From Neurospora crassa OR74A (Eukaryota > Ascomycota > Sordariomycetes > Sordariales > Sordariaceae): 64,000 bases of DNA. Under the pieces are notes generated by a model that worked only from the letters and a program-made list of their open reading frames with translations, was not told the DNA's origin and did no database searches. Position 1 is the stretch's first letter, and each line of letters begins with the position of its first letter. The stretch covers positions 4,505,917-4,569,916 of the forward strand of contig NC_026501.1 in NCBI RefSeq assembly GCF_000182925.2. The letters run 5' to 3'. The translations under genes and the position numbers were made by a program. Below, piece after piece: positions 44,452-56,775 of the stretch.

Positions 44452-46523
44452 GATGAATTTCTCGCGCCGACAAGAAAGAGAGACACAACTTGGTTCAAGT
44501 CTGTTTGTGGTGCTTGTTTCACGTACCTGTGAGCCCAGCCCGGCAGTGTTTTGCGCTTTGTGGTAGGTATCCTCCTGTGATTAGGTACTGTCGGGCTTGT
44601 CCGGTCAACAGTTGGCTCACGAGAGTTGCAGGCAAGAGATTGTCGAGATACTATGGGTTGTGGTTTTAATCGGGATCGCGAATTGACCCAATCAGGCACG
44701 GACGTCGGTGGTTGATGAAGTTGGTTGTCAGTGCAGACGGACTGCAGCGAGGCCATGGACGGGACGGCTAAATTCCATTTGTGGAGTCCGGCCGAAACTG
44801 ATTGAACCAGCTGGAGTCGCGGTGAACTGGAGACCGGTCGCCAATCCGAGGTGAACGGTGAACCTTTGGCTTGGCAACTTCTCCAACTTGAATTTCCAAT
44901 CCGTCACACCCCGGCCGAACTGGTGTGATCACTGGTCCATCACAGGTGCCGCAGTGCAGTGCTTTTCGGGCCGATCAGCCACAAGCCAAGATCGAAATTC
45001 TCCAGTATCGATACGTAATCAATCAATTACATGTGGCGGTGCTCTCCCTCCAAACTCCTTGCGGATGACGATGAAAGAAAGATGGGTGGGTGGCAACGAA
45101 AACCACGAAGCAATTCACGAGTTCAGATGCGAAGAACAAAATCAATCACCGTCCTCGCAATGGTTAGTCACACCCGTTGTGGTGGATACGCATTTTGAGC
45201 TGACAGACTACAAGTATGCAGTAGATGGCAAAACATCCACGAGGTTGACCCCCACGCCCCCACCAATCTTCAGGGTTGGGTATAGTTATGACGGGAATTT
45301 CATCTGCATGTATCGTATTGCAACGTTTGCGAACTATCGCAGTGTACAATTCCTATTTCGAGGTGCCAGTAAGACAGTTGAATGACAGGTGACGGCCAGC
45401 GCATTGCACCTAATGTTTACTTTCATCCGGTATTTAAGCGTCTTAATATACCTATGAATCTGATTTTCTGGAAGTTCTTGATTGGAAGGATTCCCGAAGT
45501 AACTGTAGCTGATGTATTTTATGAGTTAGCATCATGGTCCTGTGAAAGTTACCATGTGAAATCAATGGAGGGGCCCGTGGGGAGCTGCACCTCGTTCTTA
45601 CCTACCCCTCGTCTGGACTTTTTCTTTCTCACTCCTGGCCCCGACTTTCAAGCTTCAAGATCTACTTGGGGGCCCGGTACTGGCAAGATGAAGAATTAGA
45701 GGTACTTAATACCAAGTTCTGGATAAGGCGCGAGCAGAAACTTCCCGCGAGGTCTTATATCTCTGGCGCAAGATAGCAAGCTCTATACCGAAGGCTAAAC
45801 TTCTATCTATGGTTTGTCTGTTAGTGTCCAAATAGCGATGACTCCGCAGCAAAGCGATGATGAAGTTGGGTAAGCTTGCATATGTTTTGGCAGCACGGGA
45901 ATCAGATGATCGTGTGGGGGATGGGGGTCAGCAGAGCGAAACAATGGAGATGTGGACAGTTGATAGGTACAAGAAGTTGGGCCTTTTTTATATTGGTTGT
46001 CAGGCTATTCCTGAATACACAGGTCCATATGTTCTTCTTGCTGTCACATTCTGCGTATAAATTCCTCGGGTCCCATGAACAACTGAAGCATATTGGAATA
46101 CCAGACCAACTCATGATGCTATGACAATAGCGGCTTCCATTCCGTGGCGCTCGGCAGTTGGTGGCTAAAACCATGCCGGCTCATCCGGAGTTGCTTACTA
46201 TCGATGCTTATGACCAGATATTAATGGGTGAGCATCGGGACACTGGTAGAATGAGAAGCCAAGCGGAATGGACGAAAAGTTCCCAGAGGCTGGCGCGGAA
46301 AGAAATACCAGCTACTGTACATGATCGCAAATCTTCATAGTGAAGCTTACCGAATATGCAAGGTGACCAGTAAGCATCTGGGTCATCCGAGACTGTTTGC
46401 CATAAAGGGGCATTTGTCTTGACAGCCACAAAGCAATGCTTCACGATCATCGTAATTGGTGTTGGGACGGCTGGGAGCTTGAATGGCACGCAAAGACCAA
46501 ACTAGGGGTCGCGGGCAATGAAC

Positions 46524-47261
46524 CTAACCGTTTCCGTTTGGTCCGTCATAGGTTTGGGAGCATGAAGGAAGGACGGGATTGCGAAACCGCAACAGACTAA
46601 AAACACGCTTTGGCAGGGGTGGCTGGGGGTGAACAAACTTACAAATATAAAGACAAAGCTGCCATCCTTGTGCTACTTCAGTCAACTTTGTGAGTGCTCG
46701 ACGGATATGCCTATCGGCCCTGCTGTACATAGTAAATGAGAGTCCAATGACCTCTATGAACATCTCCGATAACCAGCTTGCTTGACATTCTTGACCGTTA
46801 TTTTGGGTAGAGATGTATGGTGCTGAGATATATACCTTGCCGGGTTTGCCTCTCGTACCGGCTCGGTGCACATTGGCATCAAAAGCCAAGCTCTCTAGGT
46901 TGGAATGGTTGACCTCAACGAAGTGGTGAATGAGTGGATCGTTTCGCACCATGGCTGATCCAGACCAACAAATGGGACATGGAGCCTTCCGATCCCGCCG
47001 CGGGGGTTTTCTGAGGCATGACGGCGGAATAATTTCTTCCAGGTCCACGGAAGAAAATGCCGGGCTATCCATTCTGCAGCTGTCATCGCACCGTACGGAG
47101 ATCGAGTTTGGAAGGATGAATACCCCATTCCATGTCCTCGGGACAAAAGATGAGAGAGGGCGAACACTTGCCCACTCGACTTTCCATAACATCGACTGAA
47201 TGATGCAGCGAGGCAACGGCGATCGCGACTGGCGGTTGTCTCCCGTGGGTGCAAATGTCAA
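46524..47261 (-). other. Unassigned 245-codon open frame, possibly a gene remnant
   Basis: Open from 47261 with a non-ATG first codon; the first ATG is about 23 codons in (MLWKVEWASVRPL). It contains RDRKAPCPICWSGSAMVRND followed by IHHFVEVNH, a C-x2-C...H...H spacing that could be a C2H2-like zinc finger. A possible GTATAT donor follows at GKPGK. No family is recognised. It may be a decayed gene, part of a spliced gene, or chance. Confidence 0.25.
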
Positions 47262-47504
47262 AAAGTGAGATGTCCAGAGCGGACGACAAGAGTGGAACTC
47301 GTGTGCTATCGCCGGTCTGCAACTAGGGATATTCTACCGAAAGGTACAGGCCAAGATGATGCAGGGCCTGTTCGGATTTTGGAAGTGTTTCCACTTGCTA
47401 CATTTTGGCTTGCCCACTGCCACGCTGATTGACCCCTCCGAAGTCGAAGGCTCCAGGATCCCTCTTCAAAGTTTCGTCATTACCTCAGCTCGCAGGTACA
47501 TCCT

Positions 47505-47600
47505 TTATTTGACCCCCTCCCTCCCCCCCCTTCCAATTGGAAATCCCTCTTCGTTGAGTAATCTCATCTTTTCCAACTTATTTATCTTGCCTTTTGCTTC
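47505..47600 (+). promoter_or_regulatory. Pyrimidine-rich leader upstream of gnd
   Basis: About 100 bp dominated by C and T, including CCCTCCCTCCCCCCCTTCC, just upstream of the 6-phosphogluconate dehydrogenase ATG at 47667. Such CT blocks mark transcription start zones of highly expressed filamentous-fungal genes (established observation); the exact start is unknown. Confidence 0.5.
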
Positions 47601-47666
47601 TTGTTCTTCCAAACAACCAAACGCTTGAGAAATCGTAAACCAAGATACCCTACAAAAGCCTACAAC

Positions 47667-49682
47667 ATGTCTGGACCTGTGTAAGTCCTTTTCACTACCC
47701 CGCCTCCCCCGCTCTACCCGCCTGTGAACGTTCTCTGTTGGAAGCTCTCGATTCTGCCACGGCGCACATTCTGATGGCGGTCAGGATGTGACTGTGTGTC
47801 GACGAGGGACCTCCTTCAAAGAAGCAATAGTCCTCTCGCCGTGATGTGTGACGGAAAGAGCTTGCTTGCCCTGTTTGCCCTGCATACCAACTGAGTGCCT
47901 CCAGCGCTCGCCTAGCGAACATCATTGTTGGCGGAGCTGTGAAACCGGGCTCCCAGTCCCAATCTCAAAGTCAGACAAGTGCTAACGATGCCCCAAGCGC
48001 TGATATCGGCCTCATCGGCCTGGCCGTCATGTAAGTTAATGCTCGTCGAGCATCCCCCTCAACCGTGCCGCACGGGGCCTCGCTAACGTGGTGTGTAATA
48101 GGGGTCAGAATTTGATCCTCAACATGGCCGACCATGGCTTCACCGTCTGCGCCTTCAACCGTACCGTTTCCAAGGTCGACCACTTCCTTGCCAACGAGGC
48201 CAAGGGCAAGTCGATCGTTGGTGCCAAGTCCACCGAGGAGTTCGTCTCCAAGCTCAAGTCCCCCCGCCGCATCATGCTCCTCGTCCAGGCCGGCAAGCCC
48301 GTCGATGACTGGATCGAGACTCTTCTCCCCCTCCTCGAGAAGGGCGACATCATCATTGATGGCGGTAACTCTCACTTCCCCGACAGCAACCGCAGGACAA
48401 AGTACCTTGCCTCCAAGGGCCTCCACTTCGTTGGTTCCGGTGTCTCTGGTGGTGAGGAGGGTGCCCGCTACGGCCCTTCGCTGATGCCCGGTGGTGACGA
48501 GGCTGCCTGGCCCCACATCAAGGACATCTTCCAGTCCATTGCTGCCAAGAGCGATGGCGAGGCCTGCTGCGAGTGGGTCGGTGACGAGGGCGCTGGCCAC
48601 TACGTCAAGATGGTCCACAACGGCATTGAGTACGGTGACATGCAGCTCATCTGCGAGGTCAGTAGCCCCAATGCACTCTGCCATACGTGGTTTTTGAGGC
48701 GAATGAGGACACCGATCTAACTGATGACTTGGTACAGGCCTACGACATTATGAAGCGCGGTCTCGGCCTCTCCCACAAGGAGATGGGCGATGTGTTTGCC
48801 AAGTGGAACAAGGGCGTTCTCGACTCGTTCCTGATTGAGATCACCAGGGATATCATGTACTTCACCGACGATGATGGCACTCCTCTCGTCGAGAAGATTC
48901 TCGACAAGGCTGGCCAGAAGGGTACCGGCAAGTGGACTGCTGTCAACGCCCTTGACCTGGGCATGCCTGTCACCCTCATCGCCGAGGCTGTCCTTGCTCG
49001 TTGCCTGTCTGGCATCAAGGAGGAGCGTGTCAAGGCCTCCACCAAGCTCGAGTTTGTTGGCCGTGCCAACAAGTTCGAGGGTGATAAGGAGCAGTTCTTG
49101 GAGGACCTCGAGCAGGCTCTCTATGCTTCCAAGATCATCTCTTATGCCCAGGGCTTCATGCTCATGCAGGAGGTATGTGGATGCGCAGAACAGAAACAGA
49201 CTATCACCGAGGTGCGATTGCTAACGCTATTTTGATCACAGGCTGCTAAGGAGTACAACTGGAAGCTCAACAAGCCTTCCATTGCCCTCATGTGGCGCGG
49301 TGGTTGCATTATCCGCTCCGTCTTCCTGAAGGACATCACCGCTGCTTACCGCAAGAACCCCGACCTCGAGAACCTTTTGTTCGACGACTTCTTCAACAAG
49401 GCCATCCACAAGGCCCAGCCCGGCTGGCGTGACGTCGTTGCCAAGGCTGCTCTCCTTGGTCTTCCCACTCCCGCTTTCTCCACTGCTCTGTCGTGGTTCG
49501 ATGGCTATCGCACCAAGGACCTCCCCGCGAACCTGCTCCAGGCTCAGCGCGACTACTTCGGCGCCCACACCTTCTTGGTCAAGCCCGAGTACGCCAACGA
49601 GAAGTACCCCGAGGGCAAGTACATCCACGTCAACTGGACTGGCCGCGGCGGCAACGTTTCCGCTTCCACCTACCAGGCGTAA
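47667..49682 (+). CDS. gnd1: 6-phosphogluconate dehydrogenase, decarboxylating
   Basis: Five exons: 47667-47680 (only 14 nt), 47998-48030, 48102-48657, 48738-49172, 49242-49682; 492 residues, the usual fungal length. Introns 1, 2 and 4 have GCTAAC branch sites. The N-terminus [20 protein letters not shown] carries the Rossmann GxAxxG NADP-binding motif, split by introns 1 and 2. NRTVSK follows, where the Arg reads the NADP phosphate. Substrate and catalytic motifs are [31 protein letters not shown] and the signature [13 protein letters not shown] (~255-267). The enzyme oxidises 6-phosphogluconate to ribulose 5-phosphate and CO2, producing NADPH in the cytosolic pentose phosphate pathway. The small exons and GC-rich, C-ending codons fit strong expression. 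Confidence 0.97.
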
Positions 49683-50339
49683 AGAAAGTACGGTATGGAA
49701 TGGATACGATGTATTGGTCAGGAGACGATCTAGACATTGGGAACGGTTGCTTCAGTGTTTTGGCAACTAACGAAAGGGTAAACACGTAAGATGCATCAGC
49801 CAAGATGCCGATTTATGGTATGAACTGGAATTAAAAAGTGGTACTTTAGCATGAACTGGAATTCGAATTTTTTTCTCCCACTCGCAGTGAACAAGAACTA
49901 TGATGCTGTACCGCATTGAAACCAGTGAAGAATGCCTGCGATCCATGCCCGTCCGATCGTGCAGGGACGGAAGACTAGCTACTGCCGGCGGCTCAGGAGT
50001 AGTGAAGAACGAGACCGATGAGACGGACACTGAGCATTGAAATACAGCGACAAACCGTTGGTTCAGACTAGGGATTGTGGTTCCTCGCTATCTATGAGAT
50101 GTCCTCTACGTGCCTTTCCACGTTCCATCCTGTCGAATGATGGTGTATACAGCGATTTTATAACCAGGCTGAAACAGGGCCACTGAGGCTCGAGTCGACA
50201 TGAGGCTAGCAGCGGTTGTTGGAATCATGGCAAAAATAAATAAATTGGCTTTATCAAGATGCAGGTCACCCGTGAGCATTTGAATGGAGTTGGCTAGGTT
50301 GAGCGACGAGGTAGTCACGTGTAACTGTACACATCACCC
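49683..50339. other. Intergenic region after gnd, no supported gene
   Basis: 3' flank of gnd followed by unremarkable sequence. Short overlapping frames only. Confidence 0.45.
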
Positions 50340-50554
50340 CTTGAAAGTTCGTTAGCGCGGGACTTTACTACACACTCTTCGCAACTCAACGAATATTCCA
50401 CCTCTTTTGATGCAAGAAGTTGGTATCAACCAGATGCGTTTCGAATAGTTTATACACTTTCTTCATTTTTCCGCTATGAATGTGGTTGTCCCGTTATTTT
50501 TCTGTGAAGTCTCGCAAACCCCGGTCACAAGAACCGCGCTAACAAACTTTTAAG
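50340..50554. mobile_element. MITE-like element with ~21-bp terminal inverted repeats
   Basis: 215-bp segment whose ends are inverted copies of each other: 50344-50360 (AAAGTTCGTTAGCGCGG) against the complement of 50534-50550 (CCGCGCTAACAAACTTT), 16 of 17 matching, extending to about 19 of 21 outward. No coding capacity. The left arm and right end also resemble a shorter element at 38268-38336, which shows this is a dispersed repeat and not a chance hairpin. Target-site duplications are not clear. Confidence 0.65.
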
Positions 50555-50900
50555 CATTGATGTATACTGTTGTGGGGCTGCCGCCGCCAAGCGGCTCCAT
50601 TGCCTGCCGCTGTAACTGGCTGGAACTTGCCCGCCTGCGTAGCTTGGTTCCTGGACGGAAAGTTCCCTTGTCAATCCACGAAGCGCGCAACGCCCCGGAA
50701 ATCCACCTCAAACGCGACGGGACAAGGCACCTCGTTTTCCAATCATCATCCACGAGTACATCCGCCATTGACAACGCCAGAAGATAATATTAGCTTTACT
50801 ACTAGCTCCCCGGATTGGCATGCTCACACAGGAATAATCCTCACTTCACAATATCTCCTCTTTCCAACAAACCTCACATTTTAACCTCGACCAAAGCACA

Positions 50901-53205
50901 ATGGCTGGCGATCCGAGCCAAAACGTGCACCAGGACTTGGTATGATGTCCCTTGACAGCATAGCTCTGCATTATCCATTGTTTTGTCGATTGGTGTGCCT
51001 TTACAGACGACTAACCCAAACTTTTCTGATAGCTTCCTCATGTTCACCTCCTTTCCACCTTCCGCTATGCGTTTCAGCCTAGGGTCGAACTACCAGAGGT
51101 CACAAAGTGGTTGACGGCCGCACCCAAAATCGCCCGTGACACGGCTCCATTCTTCTGGACATACCTCGACTGCCCCAACGATGGGTCCATATACCTGACA
51201 TGGCAACCTTCTGCCCGCAGAGGCGTTGAGTTCTCCAGCGATGGATATATATGGTCGGGTCCCGAGATCTTTTACCATCAGCCTGCCGGGAACGGTTTGG
51301 TATGACACTCTTTCTGAGGTTGCGGCGTTCCTGGGCGTGAGAATTGACTTTAGCGAATAGGTGCTCGAGGCTTACATCCAACGGTCGGGATTTAGACCAG
51401 GGGAGCAGCACACGATACACTCTCGAAAACGGTTTCGCCTCGTTCCCGGCCCAGCGCCAGTGCCGAATGCACCGCAGGTGGACCCTAATCTCTGGATTGT
51501 GCATTATGGACCTGCCGACAAACAGGACAGGATCCACGTACAAATGGTTTCCGTCAGCCCCCAGATGCAACAGGTTATCAACTATCGCCAGCAACTTTTC
51601 CAAATGGGCCAGATCGTCAAGAAGGAGTTTATGCTATCGGATCGTGTGAACTGGCCACAACTTCCCCTTCCAGGACGGGGTCAGTCGATGTACGCCCCGC
51701 CAATGCCGCCTCGCCACATTCCTCCGACAATGGCTTACCCTCCGCATCCGGGTGCAGTGGCCGGCTCATCCAAGCGCAGGGGTGGGCATGGACAGCCACC
51801 AGGAGCCCATCCGAGCCAGATGGCAGGCCAGCTGCAAAGCTTGGAAGGTGCTTTTGATGACGAGGAGGATGTGTCCCGTGGTGACCTTTTCGACCACCTT
51901 ACGCCACGCGAGGTGAGCATCGCTCGGTATCAACAAAATCACGAATGGATGGAGGAAATCTTGTCTTCCCCCTATCAAATTGGCCAGATAGAAGTTTCCG
52001 ACCTGGGACTGGGACGCAAAGGCGCGCTTGCCTCGCTTACAGAGGGTATTTTTGAGGCACAGAGTACCGAGGCGGTAGATCATGGGCCTAAAAAGCCTTA
52101 TACGGGACACTTGGCCCCAGGGGTGGCAGACGAATTTCGCAAGCGTGTATTGGAGAAAAACAAGGCCGACATGGAAGAGATTGCGCGGATGAAGGCCGAC
52201 CACGAAAAGGCTCTAGCGAGCCTGAGAAAGCAATCGGCTATCATGCAAGCAGAACAAGATTTGCGTTTCGCGGTTCAAGAAACTGGTTCGGAAGCCTGGC
52301 GCCTTGAGGGACGTCTCGAAGATGACGAGGACGGCAGTAGCCGGCAGGGTCAAAGGAACACCAGAGCACTGGAAGAGATTCTTGCCAGTGTTGAAAAGAT
52401 TGTGGGGAAGCCTGCCACCGTTGTCCATGATGTTCACCGAGTTGAGGATGGTGGCTACCAAGAGTCAGCTCCTGAGCCAGAACCCAGCCTTCCATCGGTA
52501 GGACAGGCCCCACCCATGTCTCGCCAGCCATCGCAAGCCGGCTCTCAAGCTAGCGGTGCGATCATTGGTGATTCTGACATCGATATGGGAGGTACCGCGG
52601 CCGGCCTGCTTGACCAGATGAATACCGCCGGCGGTTTCTCGACAGCATCAACCCCTCAAGCTCTGAATCTTTCGGCGAACCCTTCGAGTGCTGCCACTCC
52701 TTCAGCCGCCAACGTGGCCTCACCTCAACCACCTGCAACTAACCAGGGTGGAAATGACATTAATATGGAGGACGCTGACGCAGAAGCCTCAGCGAAGGTT
52801 GCAACATCTGCGCCCGATCAAGTGCCCGTTGCTACTAACCCTTCGGGTGCCACAACTGCCTCTATCCCCCAACCGCCAACGACGGCTGGCCACAGTGATG
52901 CTGTTGGCGTTCCTGCTCAGCAGGTTCCCCAACCTTCGAGTAAACCCGCATCAGTGGCGCCCACCCCAACGGGCGAAGGTATTGACTTCAGCTCACTGGG
53001 CGATCTCGATACCGCCGGCGAGGCCCTCGCTGGTTACGACCCGCCTAGCGTGGGGCCAGGTGGCGATGATTTGGGAGATCTGAACATGGATATGGAGGAC
53101 TCTGCGTTTGGGGATGCCTTCCACGAAGTCAGCCATAGTGCCGGTGCTGACCAGTCCTCTCCCGGGGCTGGGCTTGGTAGCGCCGGGAACACTCCACCTG
53201 TCTAG
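50901..53205 (+). CDS. ssr4: SWI/SNF and RSC complex subunit Ssr4
   Basis: Three exons: 50901-50939, 51033-51299, 51361-53205; introns of 93 and 61 nt, all phase 0. Product 716 residues. MAGDPSQNVHQDL joins to LPHVHLLSTFRYAFQP, then VTKWLTAAPKIARDTAPFFW, DGSIYLTWQP and FSSDGYIWSGPE, the fungal DUF1750/Ssr4 N-terminal domain. The second part has RKRFRLVPG...PNLWIVHYGP and a charged helix region (residues ~330-430: REVSIARYQQNHEWMEEIL, EFRKRVLEKNKADMEEIA). The C-terminal third is low-complexity S/P/A/T/G with acidic DIDM and NMDMEDSAFGDAFHEV, the usual Ssr4 end. Ssr4 is a fungal-specific subunit shared by the SWI/SNF and RSC chromatin remodellers. The frame stays open beyond the TAG stop (see the next entry). 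Confidence 0.92.
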
Positions 53206-53652
53206 GCGGATACTGGTACCAACGCTTCCTTGCAATCAGCGCAGCAAACACAGAAAGACCTGGAGGGACGACATCAAAGTCTGGCACACAAGCGTGGAGG
53301 TCCATGGACTTATGAAACCGAGGAGGACGATAAAGCCCCCAATCAAGCCCACTCCGAGGACGCGGCTATGCAGAGATACGAATATATTTGTTTCCCTCCA
53401 GAACCTATAGATTGGTACGAGCACGAATGCACTTTGATCACACGCTTGTGGACTGGCTGGCAAGACACGATTCTGCTCACCGCTCAGCCTGAAGGGCGTA
53501 GCTTCAAAAATATCCAAAGTTCCCTTTTATCCTACAAAGCCGTTGACGAGGTGATGGAACGTCTAAGTAAACTCTGTTCCCCAGCCCATCCTGAAAGAGT
53601 TCATCCCTGGACTTCTGCTAAGGACAATTTGTTGCTCACCGCGGGAAGGTAA
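53206..53652 (+). other. Long open frame in phase after the ssr4 stop codon
   Basis: 148 sense codons directly follow the TAG of ssr4 in the same frame and end TAA-type at 53650-53652. No ATG occurs before codon ~56 (AMQRYEYICFPPEPIDWYEH). The translation has a polar start (LQSAQQTQKDLEGRHQSLAH) and a more folded-looking stretch with several W, Y and C. No family recognised. It could be a stop-readthrough or alternative-splice extension of Ssr4, the decayed tail of an ancestral longer protein, a separate spliced gene, or chance. Confidence 0.35.
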
Positions 53653-54480
53653 GGGTAGAGCTAGTCAAACCGTCCAGCGCACATTATTTGCCCACAGGGC
53701 TCTTGAAGTATTGAGAAGCCGTCACCGTAAACTCAACCCCAAGGAGACCCATCAAAGCGGAATGCCTTGCTGCTATCCTTCCACAAAGTGCACGGGACGG
53801 CTTAGTTTAGCCCGAAGATTCAAACGGTAGTACAAGTAACCAGGTGGTGGGCTTGAGTATGGGTTGTTGTCTGGTGACTTATTGAGTAATGGTCATTCAG
53901 GGTGAGGATAACTGATCATATCGGCGTGCATTTGTGCCCGCTCATGTTCATAGGACGCTAGGAGGATTGAGGCGTAGGGAATCGGTAACAGGTAGGGAGC
54001 ATCCCATACTCCGGGCTATGCAACGAAAAGGAGAAAAGAACAAAATAGTGTAGTTTGGTATACACTGATCGAATCGCTTGCAACTATCGCGGTTCCACTT
54101 TATAGTCTAGATGGTTTTGCTGTAATGTTTTGGTCCCCTATACCACTCACTCTCTTTCCTTGCTGTATTCGCATATTCGGTATACGTAGAAGATGTGTAC
54201 TACATTTCCATCAAGGTATATTTCACCTTTTGATGGTGTGAAAAGTTGGAAGCATGGCGTAGCAGTGCTACTATACATCAAACATCAAGTTTACTCTTGC
54301 TTCGTGTTAAAAGGCTTCCGTACCTTTGTTTTGACCTGTACTAGTAGTAAAATTGATGATAAGAAAACTTAGGTTGGTTTTGATACCCCTCTAATTGAAA
54401 ACCTCTGGTTCCGTCTGGGAATAACATCTCCTTATCTTTATGTACGGCACAGCAAAGTGGCACACGATTCAAAAGTGCAG

Positions 54481-54524
<44 letters not shown>

Positions 54525-55776
54525 GTGTAATTCTACCACATTTTTTCCCGTTAAACTGATGTGTAAAGCTGTGTTTGTCTAGAATTTGTCTAGAATCGAG
54601 TCGGAGTTCTGACGGGGAACTTAACTACAAAATAAGCGATACACACCTCACGTGGATTTTACTACCTATGAACAATGAAATCCCGATAAAGCAGAGAGTC
54701 TTATCTATCCTTTTACGAGAAATCACAATACGGATTACATTGTCGATTTTTTTTTTTAGAATATTTTTTTTTTTTTTTTTTGGTTTCTCCACGGTTACGA
54801 AGAGTTGTCGCGGTGGTTCGCATTGTTTATTCTCAGACCATATAGAAGAACCTGTTTACTAGTCCGCGGTGCGTGTAGTGTAGTGTACTCGTAAGCATAA
54901 AAGCTTGTGCCACACAGCCTGGAATACAAACCTGGAGACTTTCTCTGGAAGAGAGTAATTGAGTGCATCTATTTGGTGTTAGACAAATTAGGCTTGCTAA
55001 ACTGTCCTCGACTGAGGCCATGGGTTTGTGATTGGGTTCCCGCTTCCCTTTCTCTAACAATTTGGAACAACACCTTGTCGGAGATCGAGAGGTTTGACGT
55101 TGAGCAGGGTAGTGGCGAGAGGCCGTATGTATAAGAGTAACTGCCATCGCAATTTGTACTGGAAGGGGACTTTCAGATAGCCTGCTGAAACTTTACATTA
55201 CAAATGCACGAGTATTGCAGGTGCCACATTGGCTCATCCGGTTTCTATTCGACTAAATGACTATAAGGTAGTGTAGTAGCGCGTATGCCTTTTAGTGTCA
55301 GCCGCTCAATGTCTTCCATCGATCCCCATCTCGAGCTTCGCAGTGGATGTCGTGACATGTCGTGTTGTGTCGTGACGTTATCGTAGTTGGAGCAGTCTTG
55401 ACGCGAACATCGTGATTGTCCGTATATCGTTTTCTGACCCATGAAAGCATTTGGGTTCTTTCGGTATCAGAACTCTTCATCAGTAACCAGCAACTCGTGA
55501 CAAGTACAACGTATGGGCTCATGAAGTGTTGCCAAAACCACCGAAACAAGGTATCATATCCATTTTGTTTTGACTCTTCGTCAAAGTTCATTCGGCGGAT
55601 TTCATTCAGTCGGCACTGCCTCTATGACACATTTTTACTTGTGTACTGTTTCGTGCAGTTTTCCCCTGCCGGACCGGCCCATTGTAACTGATTTAACAAG
55701 CCCTCAAAGCAAGAACCGCGCCAGAAATGCTCAATTCCGAAAAGCCCCCACCCTTCAGCATTCTCATAGACTGCAT
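53653..55776. other. Convergent intergenic region with CA repeat
   Basis: About 2.1 kb between the ssr4 region and the S11 stop. It contains an AC dinucleotide repeat (54482-54518) and T-rich runs at 54750-54782. No gene supported. Confidence 0.5.
54482..54518. repeat. AC dinucleotide microsatellite
   Basis: About 18 uninterrupted AC units in non-coding DNA; the longest dinucleotide repeat in the window. Confidence 0.9.
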
Positions 55777-56775
55777 TTAGAACTTGGCGAACTTCTTGAC
55801 GGACTTGCCGGTGCGGGGAAGGACGCGGAGAACGTTGAAGCGGACCTGTAAGCATATCGTGTCAGCCTCGCCATTAAAGAAAAAGAGAGAGAACCGGTTG
55901 GTCGCTCGAAATAGCCTGACGCGTTTGGTGCTTCGCGCCAGATTTCAGGAGTCGTCCTCGGCCCCTCGGGAGGGTTGATATCGGAATATGGACGTACAGT
56001 CTTGGAAAGGGGACGGCACTGGCCAACAGTAACCTTGTCACCCTCCTCAACACGGAAAGCGGGGGAGACGTGGGCGGCGAGGTTCTTGTGGCGCTTCTCG
56101 TAACGGTTGTACTTGGGGATGAAGTGAAGGTACTCGCGACGGATGATGATGGTGCGGTGCATCTTGGTGGAAACGACGGTACCGGACAAGATACGGCCGC
56201 GGATGGAGACCTGGCCGGTGAAGGGGCACTTCTTGTCTGTAGTAGTAGGCAATTCATATCAGCCATTTGCTCCTCCTTCTCGTCTCATTTCGTCTCTCGT
56301 CAAATCGCCCCCTTTCCTTGCCGTCACCGCTCGCTTGCTCATGATATTGCTCTTGTTGTATCGTGTTGCGTGTTGTTCGCCTTCAATATTTCGTGCTGTC
56401 GCATGTTTTGTGCTCGTCGGTTCGCATTTCGCAACAAAGTCGGCGGGACGGTCGAGGAAGAGTCGGGCTGATCTGATAGACGTTCGTCTCACGGGTGTTC
56501 ATGAAAACGTACCGATGTACTGGCCCTCAATGGCGGCAGCGGGGGTACGGAAACCCAGGCCGACGTCCTTGTACCATCTCCGGCCACCCTTACCCGGACG
56601 GGCAGACTTGACCTTGGTCTTGCTGTTGAGGAAGACTTTGAAAATCGAAGCTTGTCAGCGCGCCCAATTTCCCCATTGTCATCTTTTCCCTTGCATTTCC
56701 TCCCAGGTGCAAAAACTCACTGTGAGGCTGCTTCTGGAAAGCGCGCTCGCTCTGCACGGTCAGTTCGGTAGCCAT
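55777..56775 (-). CDS. rps11: 40S ribosomal protein S11 (uS17)
   Basis: Four exons: 56775-56721, 56635-56513, 56236-55998, 55845-55777; introns 85, 276 and 152 nt. Product 161 residues, the usual eukaryotic S11 size. [20 protein letters not shown] begins it; [19 protein letters not shown] and [20 protein letters not shown] are typical of eukaryotic uS17. The core [20 protein letters not shown] carries the uS17 OB-fold strand, then [20 protein letters not shown] and the C-terminal KKFAKF. It is a small-subunit protein contacting 18S rRNA. Many introns near the 5' end and biased codons match other fungal ribosomal genes. Divergent neighbour: spc7, 794 bp away. Confidence 0.97.

Larger units (their letters stand above)
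44452..47666. other. 3.2-kb divergent intergenic region, mostly unexplained
   Basis: Between the RRM gene (-) and 6-phosphogluconate dehydrogenase (+). Apart from a possible minus-strand relic at 46524-47261, I see no gene. The last ~170 bp are very pyrimidine-rich (runs of C and T at 47510-47600), the typical leader of a strongly expressed fungal gene. Confidence 0.45.

Noticed and set aside
55298-55691. Overlapping short frames on both strands between ssr4 and rps11
   Set aside because: Each is under 100 codons, without domain or splice support, and they overlap each other on opposite strands.
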